From NCBI GenBank assembly GCA_964650975.1, contig CAZYWA010000027.1, positions 1-27,249 on the forward strand: a stretch of 27,249 bases of DNA, given 5' to 3'. Below the pieces are notes generated by a model. That model was not told the DNA's origin. It searched no databases and saw nothing but the letters and a program-made list of their open reading frames with translations. Of this stretch, positions 8,005-14,283 are shown piece by piece; position 1 is the first letter of the stretch, and each line of letters starts with the position of its first letter. Made by a program: the position numbers and the translations under genes. The stretch comes from CAZYWA01 sp964650975 [NCBI: uncultured bacterium] (GTDB taxonomy: Bacteria; JADJOY01).

Positions 8005-8706
8005 ATGCCGAAGGTCGCGATCATGAATCGTTGCACCGTGGTCCCGGACGCCGACATCCAGACGGCGGTGGCCGCGCTCCAGATCCAGGTCGACCGGGAC
8101 TTCCAGCCGATCTGGGGCGGGCGTGCCGACCTGACGTTCGTCAAGAAGAGCGGCAAGGCGCCGAGCGGCAGCTGGCAGCTCGGGGTGTTCGACACCTCCG
8201 ATCAAGCCGACGCCCTCGGCTACCACGACGTCACAAGCACCGGCGCTCCCCTCGGCAAGGCCTTCGCGAAAAGCGACATCGACGGCGGCTACATCTGGAG
8301 CATCACGCTCAGCCACGAGCTGCTCGAGCTGCTCGCCGATCCGGAGATCAACTTGAGCGCCATGAGCGGCAACAACATCTGGGCCTACGAGATCTGCGAC
8401 CCGTGCGAGGCCGACGCGCTCGGCTACGCGGTCATCGGCGTCATGGTCTCGGACTTCGTGACGCCCGCGTGGTTCTCGCCGACCACCAAGGTGAAGGGGC
8501 CCTTCGACTTCCAGAAGAAGATCAGCCAGCCGCTGCAGGTGGTGGCGGGCGGCTACGCCCAGTACCTGGACCTCACCAAGCCCGACGGCTGGCACCAGGT
8601 GAACGCCAGCAAAGCGCTCAACAAGAATCGCGCGCCGGTGGGCAGCCGGCGCGAGCGCCGGCGCATCGGCCGCGACGAGTGGCGCGCCTCGACGCAAACC
8701 GGCTGA
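8005..8706 (+). CDS. Uncharacterised protein with HELLE (HExxE) motif, possible metal-binding protein
   Basis: The product is 233 aa. The ATG at 8005 has a good ribosome-binding site (GAGGAGAT, 7993-8000); an upstream in-frame extension lacks one. I do not recognise a named family. Visible landmarks are SHELLELLADPEIN (102-115) with His104, Glu105 and Glu108, then WAYEICDPCEADALGYAVIGVMVSDFVTPAWF (127-157) with Glu129, Asp132 and Glu135, and a basic C-terminal tail (RRERRRIGRDEWR). The HExxE followed about 20 residues later by ExxDP resembles a zinc peptidase layout in which the second histidine is replaced by glutamate. There is no signal peptide. It follows the DUF2804 gene by 81 bases and may or may not be co-transcribed with it. 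Any enzymatic activity is inference. Confidence 0.8.
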   Translation: MPKVAIMNRCTVVPDADIQTAVAALQIQVDRDFQPIWGGRADLTFVKKSGKAPSGSWQLGVFDTSDQADALGYHDVTSTGAPLGKAFAKSDIDGGYIWSITLSHELLELLADPEINLSAMSGNNIWAYEICDPCEADALGYAVIGVMVSDFVTPAWFSPTTKVKGPFDFQKKISQPLQVVAGGYAQYLDLTKPDGWHQVNASKALNKNRAPVGSRRERRRIGRDEWRASTQTG

Positions 8707-8718
8707 GCTGGGTTTCCC

Positions 8719-8778
8719 GGGGGGCTTTTCAAGCCCCCCGCCCCGAAAAAAGTGCGATTTTTTCGGGGCCCCACCCCC
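8719..8778 (+). repeat. Intergenic double-hairpin repeat, family 1, copy 1
   Basis: Hairpin A is GGGGGGCTT (8719-8727), loop TTC, AAGCCCCCC (8731-8739). Hairpin B is CCCCGAAAAAA (8741-8751), loop GTGCGA, TTTTTTCGGGG (8758-8768). The unit ends in CCCCACCCC. It begins 12 bases after the stop of the HELLE gene. Related copies lie at 10739-10796 (inverted) and 27224-27249 (cut by the window end). It may act as a terminator or transcript-stabilising REP-like element. Confidence 0.8.
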
Positions 8779-8837
8779 GAGTCGGCTCGCTTTGCTCGCC
8801 GGGCGCCTCTCGGCGCCGGCACGAGATATGCGCGAGC

Positions 8838-8882
8838 AGTCGGTTCGGGGAAGACGGGAGTAGAACGGCCCCCGAACCGACT
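8838..8882. terminator. 13-bp perfect stem-loop between convergent genes
   Basis: AGTCGGTTCGGGG (8838-8850) and CCCCGAACCGACT (8870-8882) are exact inverted repeats around a 19-base loop. The element lies between convergent genes ending at 8706 and 8920. It has no T-run, so it is terminator-like rather than a classical intrinsic terminator. It could instead be a folded repeat or a protein site. Confidence 0.5.
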
Positions 8883-8919
8883 GACAGGGGAGTGCCGATA
8901 TTCCGGATCCCCAGAACCG

Positions 8920-10461
8920 TCAGCGATGCGCCCTAGCCTCCGGTGGCGGATTGTCGCAGTCGACCACGACTTTGCCGGCGAGCGGGGCGAAGTCGGTGTC
9001 GGCGAGACCGGTGAAGCTCAGGTTCGCCCAGTCGTCCCAGTCCTTGAGCACGGTCTGCAAGCCGCCGCAGGTGAGACCTTCCTGGGTATCCGCGGCGTTC
9101 AGGTCCGCGGCCACGCCGGTCTCGATCACCGAGTTGCCGTTCCAGTCCCAGGGCGTCGAGCCGCAGGTTCCGCGGTTCTCGTCCAGGTTGTTCTCGTCGA
9201 GATCGATGCGGTCGCCGATCGAGTAGCTCAAGACACCGTTCCCGGGCACGGTGCAGTTCGAGTCGATGCCGTCGAACTGATAGAGGTAGTTCATCACCGA
9301 GTTGTAGTTGGGCTTGTAGTTGCAGTCCTGGAACCCGCCATGGTGCAGGCCCAGGTTGTGGCCGAGCTCGTGCATGATCGTGTTGGCCACGTTGGTGGTG
9401 GTGCCGTAGCAGTAGAGCGACACGATGAGGTCGTTCCCGGGCAGCTCCGCCTGGCCCGAGCTTCCGCTGTTGGTGTCGTAACGGTGCGGCATCAGCACGT
9501 AGTGGAAGTAGCCCTGGCGGTTGGGCGCGAAGTTGGCGGCCTTGATCGCCTGGAAGGTGGGGCCGTTGACACCCTCGTCGATCACGCCGTCTGCGTCGGG
9601 CACCAGATTCCCGCCAGTGAAGAGGCCGCCCTGCCCCCAGTCCTGGATGAGGGTGATGCCGGTGGTGCCGTCGGGATTCGAGATCGGCCCCGCGGCGAAG
9701 GCCTGCGCCACGCGGTCCATGATCTCCTGAGTGGGACGGTGCGAATGCGGTCCGCACACCGTGGGCTCGGCGTCGTCGTCGAACCAGTCGTATTCGAGGA
9801 AGATGTTCTTGTGGACCGGGCTGGCGCCCATGCCGGGCAGATCGAGCCCGCCGACGGTGCCCAGAACCTCGTCGCCGTCGGAGATGCCGTCGCCGTCGGT
9901 GTCGGGATTGAACGGATCGGTGCCGGTGTTCGTGGGGCTCACGTAGACACCAGTGTTGGTCTCGTAGCAGTCGGGGATGCGGTCGCCGTCGGTGTCCTTG
10001 GTGCAGTCGGAGCTGAGCCGCGTCACCTCGACCTGGGTCGGGTTGAGCTTGGTGTCGCCGACCCGGATCGCCGTCACCAGACCGGAGAGGTCCGAGGCCA
10101 GCGCCCCCGAGACGTTGACGGTGGCGGGCGCGCCCGCGAGGCACCCGGGCGGATTGGTCTGCAACGGGCAGCTGGTGGCGCCGAACGTGTGGAAGACCGT
10201 GTTGACCGGCGCGGTGCAGCCCGAGACGAACGCCTCGCACGCGGGCGACGTGGTGGTGCGACCGTAATGGTCGATGGTCAGGGTGGGCTCCGCTCCGCTC
10301 AGCGTGAGATCGGTGACGCCCGCCCCGCCGGCCGCCGTGAAGCGGTAAGAGCCGGACCAGTCGTACACTCCGCACGCCACCGCCGCGACCAGCACCACGA
10401 GCGGCCAGCGGGAACCCACCCTCGGACGCACGCGTGCCGCAAACCTCGATCTCTCGGTCAT
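8920..10461 (-). CDS. Secreted zinc metalloprotease with thrombospondin type-3-like calcium repeats
   Basis: The product is 513 aa from ATG 10461, with GAGGG six bases upstream. A basic N-region and hydrophobic stretch (PLVVLVAAVACG) form a signal peptide; Cys30 in AVAC could be lipidated, though the lipobox is imperfect. Two acidic DxDxDG calcium motifs follow: DTDGDRIPD (156-164) and DTDGDGISDGDE (187-198). The catalytic motif is HELGHNLGLHH (364-374), the HExxHxxGxxH of metzincins, with a Met-turn SVMNY at 388-392. Many cysteines suggest disulphides outside the cytoplasm. The pattern resembles M43/pappalysin-like and related myxobacterial-type proteases. It is monocistronic and bounded on both sides by repeat-rich spacers. 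Substrate is unknown; protease function is well supported. Confidence 0.9.
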   Translation of the reverse strand: MTERSRFAARVRPRVGSRWPLVVLVAAVACGVYDWSGSYRFTAAGGAGVTDLTLSGAEPTLTIDHYGRTTTSPACEAFVSGCTAPVNTVFHTFGATSCPLQTNPPGCLAGAPATVNVSGALASDLSGLVTAIRVGDTKLNPTQVEVTRLSSDCTKDTDGDRIPDCYETNTGVYVSPTNTGTDPFNPDTDGDGISDGDEVLGTVGGLDLPGMGASPVHKNIFLEYDWFDDDAEPTVCGPHSHRPTQEIMDRVAQAFAAGPISNPDGTTGITLIQDWGQGGLFTGGNLVPDADGVIDEGVNGPTFQAIKAANFAPNRQGYFHYVLMPHRYDTNSGSSGQAELPGNDLIVSLYCYGTTTNVANTIMHELGHNLGLHHGGFQDCNYKPNYNSVMNYLYQFDGIDSNCTVPGNGVLSYSIGDRIDLDENNLDENRGTCGSTPWDWNGNSVIETGVAADLNAADTQEGLTCGGLQTVLKDWDDWANLSFTGLADTDFAPLAGKVVVDCDNPPPEARAHR

Positions 10462-10607
10462 CGATCCCTCGGACGTTGCGCCCTGGCGGCTGCCGGGCGG
10501 TGAAGCGTCGCGCTCGAAGCGCAACAACCATGGTCGCACGAGCTTTCGCCGCTCAGCAACGCGCTCGAACGGCCGGACAGCGACCCGGCCCTGCAGTGCG
10601 GAGGGCG

Positions 10608-10680
10608 GCGTCCCCTCGCCGCCGCAGCGTCCGCGCCGAGAGCGATCGCTGCGGACGCGAGGGACCGCGTTCCTCCGTCA
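10608..10680 (+). repeat. Intergenic repeat family 2, copy 1
   Basis: It contains ATCGCTGCGGACGCG (10645-10659) running into GCGAGGGACCGC (10657-10668), followed by CCTCCG. The preceding part (GCGTCCCCTCGCCGCCGC) resembles the second arm of the copy at 17194-17266, but the two arms are in the opposite order here. Confidence 0.65.
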
Positions 10681-10738
10681 GGTCCGTTCGGGTCCGTTCG
10701 CAGCGAGAGGCATGGCGGCGCGTTGTCGCGCCGGATTT

Positions 10739-10796
10739 GGGGTGGGGCCCCGGAAAAATCGCACTTTTTTCGGGGCGGGGGCTCGGAAAGCCCCCG
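10739..10796 (-). repeat. Intergenic double-hairpin repeat, family 1, copy 2 (inverted)
   Basis: Read on the minus strand it matches the copy at 8719. Hairpin A is GGGGGCT (10777-10783) with AGCCCCC (10789-10795). Hairpin B is TTTTTTCGGGG (10765-10775) with CCCCGGAAAAA (10748-10758), pairing with a single G-T. The loop sequence GTGCGA and the flanking CCCCACCCC are conserved. The covarying arms suggest that structure is maintained. Confidence 0.78.
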
Positions 10797-10805
10797 AAGC
10801 AACAC

Positions 10806-10832
10806 GGACGCGAGGGACCGCCTCCCTCCGGC
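10806..10832 (+). repeat. Intergenic repeat family 2, short copy 2
   Basis: GGACGCGAGGGACCGC (10806-10821) is identical to 10653-10668 and is again followed a few bases later by CCTCCGG. It sits 60-85 bases before the RnfD-like start codon. Confidence 0.6.
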
Positions 10833-10891
10833 GCGCGTTCCCCGGGTGAACCTTCCGGCCAGGTCGTGCGCTTTCCACCCATCGAGGCGCC

Positions 10892-11758
10892 ATGACCACC
10901 ACGAGCGACCAGCTTCCCAGCGCTTTCTTGCACCGCGTCCGCGCGATGGACCCGCGCTGGCTGCAGATCGGGGTGCTGGGCTCGCTGGTCGTCTACGGCT
11001 TGGCGGTGCTGCGCTTCGATCTCACCGTCGCCCAGGCCGCGGTCACGCTGGCGGCCGCGATCGCCGCACAGGTCGTCTTCACCCGGGTCGTGAGGCTGCC
11101 GCGGATCGAGCTCAAGAGCGCCCTGATCTCGGGCCTTTCGCTCTGCTTGCTGTTGCGCAGCTCGTCGCTGGCGATCACGGCCACAGGCTCGCTGCTCGCG
11201 ATCGGCAGCAAGTTCCTGATCCGCGCCAGCGACAAGCACGTCTTCAATCCCACGAACCTGGCGCTGGCGATCCTGCTCGCCTCGGGCGGACATGCGTGGG
11301 TTTCCCCGGCGCAGTGGGGAAACCTCGCGATCTTCGCCTCGACGCTGGCGCTCGCGGGCCTGGTGGTGGTGCAGCGCGCCGCGCGGTCCGACGTGACCGT
11401 GGCGTTCGGGATCGCGTACCTGGCGCTGGTCTTCGGGCGATCGCTGTGGCTCGGCGAGCCGATGGCGATCCCGCTGCACCGGATCGAAAACGGCGGGCTG
11501 GTGCTCTTCGCCTTCTTCATGATCTCCGATCCCCGCACCACCCCCGACTCCCGCCTCGGACGCGTGCTGTTCGGCGCGCTGGTGGCCCTGGGAGGCTGGT
11601 ACATCCAGTTCCGGCTGTTCCGCACCAACGGCCTCATCTGGTCGCTGGTCGCATGCTCCACCCTCACGCCGATCCTCGACCGCCTGGTGCGCGGCTCGCG
11701 TTTCGAGTGGCCAAGCGGCGTCGCGCGCGCCCCGCGCGAGGCGCTCGCGGCCGCCTAG
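10892..11758 (+). CDS. RnfD/NqrB-family membrane protein
   Basis: The product is 288 aa from ATG 10892. It is strongly hydrophobic with about eight to ten membrane helices. Family landmarks are the LKSALISGLSLCLLLR segment, KHVFNPTNLALAIL (115-128) and FFMISDPRTTPDSRLGR (208-224), matching the FNP and (S/T)DP-x-T-(S/T)-P regions of RnfD/NqrB. These proteins are membrane subunits of sodium- or proton-coupled electron-transfer complexes. It is shorter than classical RnfD, and no S/D-G-A-T flavinylation motif is visible, so covalent FMN is doubtful. No other Rnf or Nqr subunit is nearby. The only partner is the exported DUF2330 protein 11 bases downstream, which implies a two-gene operon. The electron-transfer role is inferred. 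Confidence 0.85.
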   Translation: MTTTSDQLPSAFLHRVRAMDPRWLQIGVLGSLVVYGLAVLRFDLTVAQAAVTLAAAIAAQVVFTRVVRLPRIELKSALISGLSLCLLLRSSSLAITATGSLLAIGSKFLIRASDKHVFNPTNLALAILLASGGHAWVSPAQWGNLAIFASTLALAGLVVVQRAARSDVTVAFGIAYLALVFGRSLWLGEPMAIPLHRIENGGLVLFAFFMISDPRTTPDSRLGRVLFGALVALGGWYIQFRLFRTNGLIWSLVACSTLTPILDRLVRGSRFEWPSGVARAPREALAAA

Positions 11759-11769
11759 AAAGGACCATC

Positions 11770-13143
11770 ATGAAACGACTCGTCCCGGTGTTTCTCGCGG
11801 TCCTGGCCGCGGCGCTCGTCTGCGCCGCGCCCGCGCACGCGTTCTGCGGGTTCTTCGTGGCCAAGGCCGACACCAAGCTCTTCAACAAGGCCTCGCAGGT
11901 GGTGCTGGTGCGCGACGACGACCGCACGGTCATGACCATGAGCAACGACTTCCAGGGCGATCCCAAGGAATTCGCCATGGTGGTGCCGGTGCCCACGTTC
12001 CTCCAGCGCGAGCAGATCCACGTCGCCGATCGCGCGGTGATCGAGCACCTCGACGCTTACTCGGCGCCGCGGCTCGTCGAGTACACGGACGAGGATCCGT
12101 GCAGACAGGAGATCGAGTACATGAAGGTCATGTCGGCGCCCGCCGCGGCCGGCGCCATGCGCGACACCCGCGCCCGGAGCCTCGGAGTCCACATCGAGGC
12201 CCAGTACACGGTGGGCGAGTACGACATCGTGATCCTCTCCGCCGAGCAGTCGAGCGGTCTCGAGACCTGGCTCCGCGAGGAGGGCTACCGGATTCCCGAC
12301 GGCGCCAGCGAAGTGCTCGGCAGCTACCTCAAGCAGAACATGCGGTTCTTCGTGGCCAAGGTGAACCTGACCGAGCAAGCCCGCCTCGGCTTCCACTACC
12401 TGCGGCCGATCTCGGTGGCCTACGAGAGCCCCAAGTTCATGCTGCCCATCCGCCTCGGCATGGTGAACGCCCAGGGTCCGCAGGAGCTCTTCCTCTACAC
12501 GATCACCCGCAAGGGCCGCGTCGAGACCACCAACTACCGGACCGTGAAGCTACCCACCGGGATGGACGTCCCCGAGTCCGTGAAGGACCAGTTCGGCCCG
12601 TTCTACCAGGCGATGTTCGCGAAGCAGGTGAAGGACCAGGACATGCGCGCGGTGTTCGTCGAGTACGCGTGGAACATGAACTGGTGCGATCCGTGCGCGG
12701 CCGACCCGCTCTCGGCGAAGGAGCTGCGCGACCTCGGCGTGTTCTGGCTGCCCGGCCCCGCCGACGACGCTCCGGCGAGCGGCCAGACCTTCCGTCGCCC
12801 CGGCCCGATGCCGCCCGGTGGCGGCGCGCAAGACGCGTTCGTGACCCGCTTGCACCTGCGCTACGACGGCGCCCATTTCCCCGAGGATCTGGTGCTCCAG
12901 ACCACCGGCGATCGCGAGAATTTCCAGGGCCGCTACGTGCTGCGCCACCCGTTCACGGGCTCGCTCGAGTGCGACGCGGGGCGCCAGTACCAGCAATCGC
13001 TGCGCGAGCGTCGCAAGACCGAAGCCGCCAACCTGGCGCAGCTCACGGGCTGGGAGCTCGACGAATCCGGCCGCAAGGTCGGCGACGGCACCTCGACCCC
13101 GAAAGCCGACGAGCCTTGGTACAAGACGCTGTGGCGCGAATGA
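11770..13143 (+). CDS. Exported DUF2330 domain protein with WCDPC motif
   Basis: The product is 457 aa. The ATG at 11770 is preceded by AGAAAGGACC, a good ribosome-binding site. A signal peptide (MKRLVPVFLAVLAAALVCAAPAHA) leads to a mature start FCGFFVAKADTKLFNKASQVV, the hallmark of DUF2330. Further typical segments are FAMVVPVPTFL, RSLGVHIEAQYTVGEYDIVILSA, YLRPISVAYESPKFMLPIRLG and LHLRYDGAHFPEDL. Five cysteines remain besides the one in the signal peptide (26, 111, 306, 309, 401), and Cys306 and Cys309 form WCDPC, like the CxxC of thiol oxidoreductases, although I see no thioredoxin fold. It is predicted periplasmic, possibly C-terminally extended. Coupling with the RnfD-like gene suggests an extracytoplasmic redox or metal-related role; this is unproven. 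Confidence 0.88.
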   Translation: MKRLVPVFLAVLAAALVCAAPAHAFCGFFVAKADTKLFNKASQVVLVRDDDRTVMTMSNDFQGDPKEFAMVVPVPTFLQREQIHVADRAVIEHLDAYSAPRLVEYTDEDPCRQEIEYMKVMSAPAAAGAMRDTRARSLGVHIEAQYTVGEYDIVILSAEQSSGLETWLREEGYRIPDGASEVLGSYLKQNMRFFVAKVNLTEQARLGFHYLRPISVAYESPKFMLPIRLGMVNAQGPQELFLYTITRKGRVETTNYRTVKLPTGMDVPESVKDQFGPFYQAMFAKQVKDQDMRAVFVEYAWNMNWCDPCAADPLSAKELRDLGVFWLPGPADDAPASGQTFRRPGPMPPGGGAQDAFVTRLHLRYDGAHFPEDLVLQTTGDRENFQGRYVLRHPFTGSLECDAGRQYQQSLRERRKTEAANLAQLTGWELDESGRKVGDGTSTPKADEPWYKTLWRE

Positions 13144-13165
13144 ACGGAGACGCGATCGCGGGGGC

Positions 13166-13558
13166 TCAGCCGCCCGAATCGGAGTGGTCCACCGCGCCGG
13201 CCGCGATCGCCTTCGACAGGAACGAGTCGATGATGTTGCGGGTCACGTCGTCCATCGACAGGAAACGCACCCCCATGCCGATCGGCATGCGCCAGTCGTA
13301 GCGCTTCGGACCGTTGATCAGCGCCACCTGCCCGGTGACGTGGAGGAAGCGGCCCGCCTCCGGCAGGTCGATCTCGAAGTCGGTGATCGATCCGAGATCG
13401 AGGAAGTGCCGGGTGGTGACGAAGAACCCGGCGTCGTTGATCACCGAGAGCAGTCCCACCACGCGCCGGCCTTCGGCCTGAAACTGCACGACCTCGTTGA
13501 CCCGGACACGCGGTGAGCGGCGGCGCTCGTCGGTTGCGGGTTCGTCGGCGACGCTCAT
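13166..13558 (-). CDS. PilZ-like domain protein
   Basis: The product is 130 aa from ATG 13558 (MSVADEPATDERRRSPRVRVNE); an in-frame GTG at 13579 would add seven residues. ERRRSPRVRVNEVVQFQ carries the RxxxR segment of PilZ domains, and the beta pattern FEIDLPEAGRFLHVTGQVALI plus MGVRFLSMDD fits PilZ. The second c-di-GMP motif, normally (D/N)xSxxG, reads VINDAG here and lacks both the acidic residue and the serine. The protein may therefore have lost or weakened c-di-GMP binding. It is cytoplasmic, downstream of the hypothetical gene at 13632 on the same strand with a 73-base gap, and convergent with the DUF2330 gene (22-base gap). Confidence 0.82.
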   Translation of the reverse strand: MSVADEPATDERRRSPRVRVNEVVQFQAEGRRVVGLLSVINDAGFFVTTRHFLDLGSITDFEIDLPEAGRFLHVTGQVALINGPKRYDWRMPIGMGVRFLSMDDVTRNIIDSFLSKAIAAGAVDHSDSGG

Positions 13559-13631
13559 CGATATCCGTCCGGCTATCACGTTCCGGCTTGGCCAGGCAAA
13601 CGCGTCCCACTCCGGTTCTCGGCTCCGCGCG

Positions 13632-14201
13632 TCAAGACGGCAGGAAGCGTCCCAGGTGGAACGCTTGCCAGGCCCACCAGCCCAGCGCGGCGGCGCCGCC
13701 CAGCCAGTAGACGAGCTGCAGAGCGGTCACCCAGAGGCGGGTCCCCGCCGTGTGAAGGCCCAGGTATTCGAGCAGATCGCGAGGCGCCAGCAAGATCCAG
13801 CCGATCCACACCCGCGGGTCGAGGGCACGCCGCTCGAGCCTCAGGAAATGCTGCCGCGCGATGCCCAGCGCCGCCAGGTATTCCCGGCGGATCAGGGCTC
13901 GCGGCGCCAGGAAGTTCTCGAGGATGCCGATCTCGCCGTCGGTGAAGAAGGGATGGCGGTCGGTGCTGTCGAAGTAGGAAAGCCGGGCCGGATCGACCGG
14001 CGCGCGCCGCACCGTGCGTGCGATCACCGCGGCCTCCTGCTCGAGCAGCTCGGCCAGCGCGGGATCGGCATGGTCCGGGTCGCCGACGTAACGCTCGTAG
14101 AGCGCGTGCGCGCGGTCGATGCGCGCGCGCCGGGCGCGCGGGCCCAGGTAACGCACCGCCACGGTGCCAGAGGCGAGAACCGCGAGCGCAACGATGTTCA
14201 A
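13632..14201 (-). CDS. Hypothetical two-TM protein
   Basis: The product is 189 aa. The start is TTG at 14201, chosen because GGAGG lies five bases upstream. I do not recognise the family. It has an N-terminal hydrophobic anchor (NIVALAVLASGTVAVRYL), then an Arg/Ala-rich helical region (about 20-140) with LLEQEAAVIARTVRRAPVDPARLSYFDSTDRHPFFTDGEIGILENFLAPRAL, and a C-terminal hydrophobic stretch (LWVTALQLVYWLGGAAALGWWAWQAF). The central part probably faces the cytoplasm or periplasm as a helical domain. It is divergent from the membrane-anchored ATPase gene (82-base gap) and upstream of the PilZ gene, which might link it to envelope or motility regulation. The link is only positional. Confidence 0.7.
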   Translation of the reverse strand: MNIVALAVLASGTVAVRYLGPRARRARIDRAHALYERYVGDPDHADPALAELLEQEAAVIARTVRRAPVDPARLSYFDSTDRHPFFTDGEIGILENFLAPRALIRREYLAALGIARQHFLRLERRALDPRVWIGWILLAPRDLLEYLGLHTAGTRLWVTALQLVYWLGGAAALGWWAWQAFHLGRFLPS

Positions 14202-14283
14202 CTCAGCCTCCGCGCACGACGCCGAAAGTCCTCTGCTATCATGCCGCGCGCTGCTTGACGAGCCCCCGCTCGGGCGAGGTCCG

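Larger units (their letters stand above)
10462..10891. other. 430-base divergent intergenic region filled with repeats
   Basis: No convincing gene is seen between the divergent metalloprotease and RnfD-like genes; open frames here are GC-driven shadows. It contains family 2 repeats (10608-10680 and 10806-10832), a tandem 10-bp duplication of GGTCCGTTCG (10681-10690, 10691-10700) and an inverted family 1 double hairpin (10739-10796). Promoters for both flanking genes must lie here, but I cannot pick out clear -35/-10 boxes. Confidence 0.7.

Noticed and set aside
8719-8768. Family 1 repeat as an ordinary Rho-independent terminator
   Set aside because: The T-run is inside the stem of hairpin B rather than after a GC stem, on either strand, so I class it as a repeat with possible terminator activity.
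10723-11769. N-terminal extension of the DUF2330 gene through the intergenic repeat and RnfD-like gene
   Set aside because: It is out of frame with the RnfD-like protein, and a signal peptide plus ribosome-binding site mark the start at 11770.
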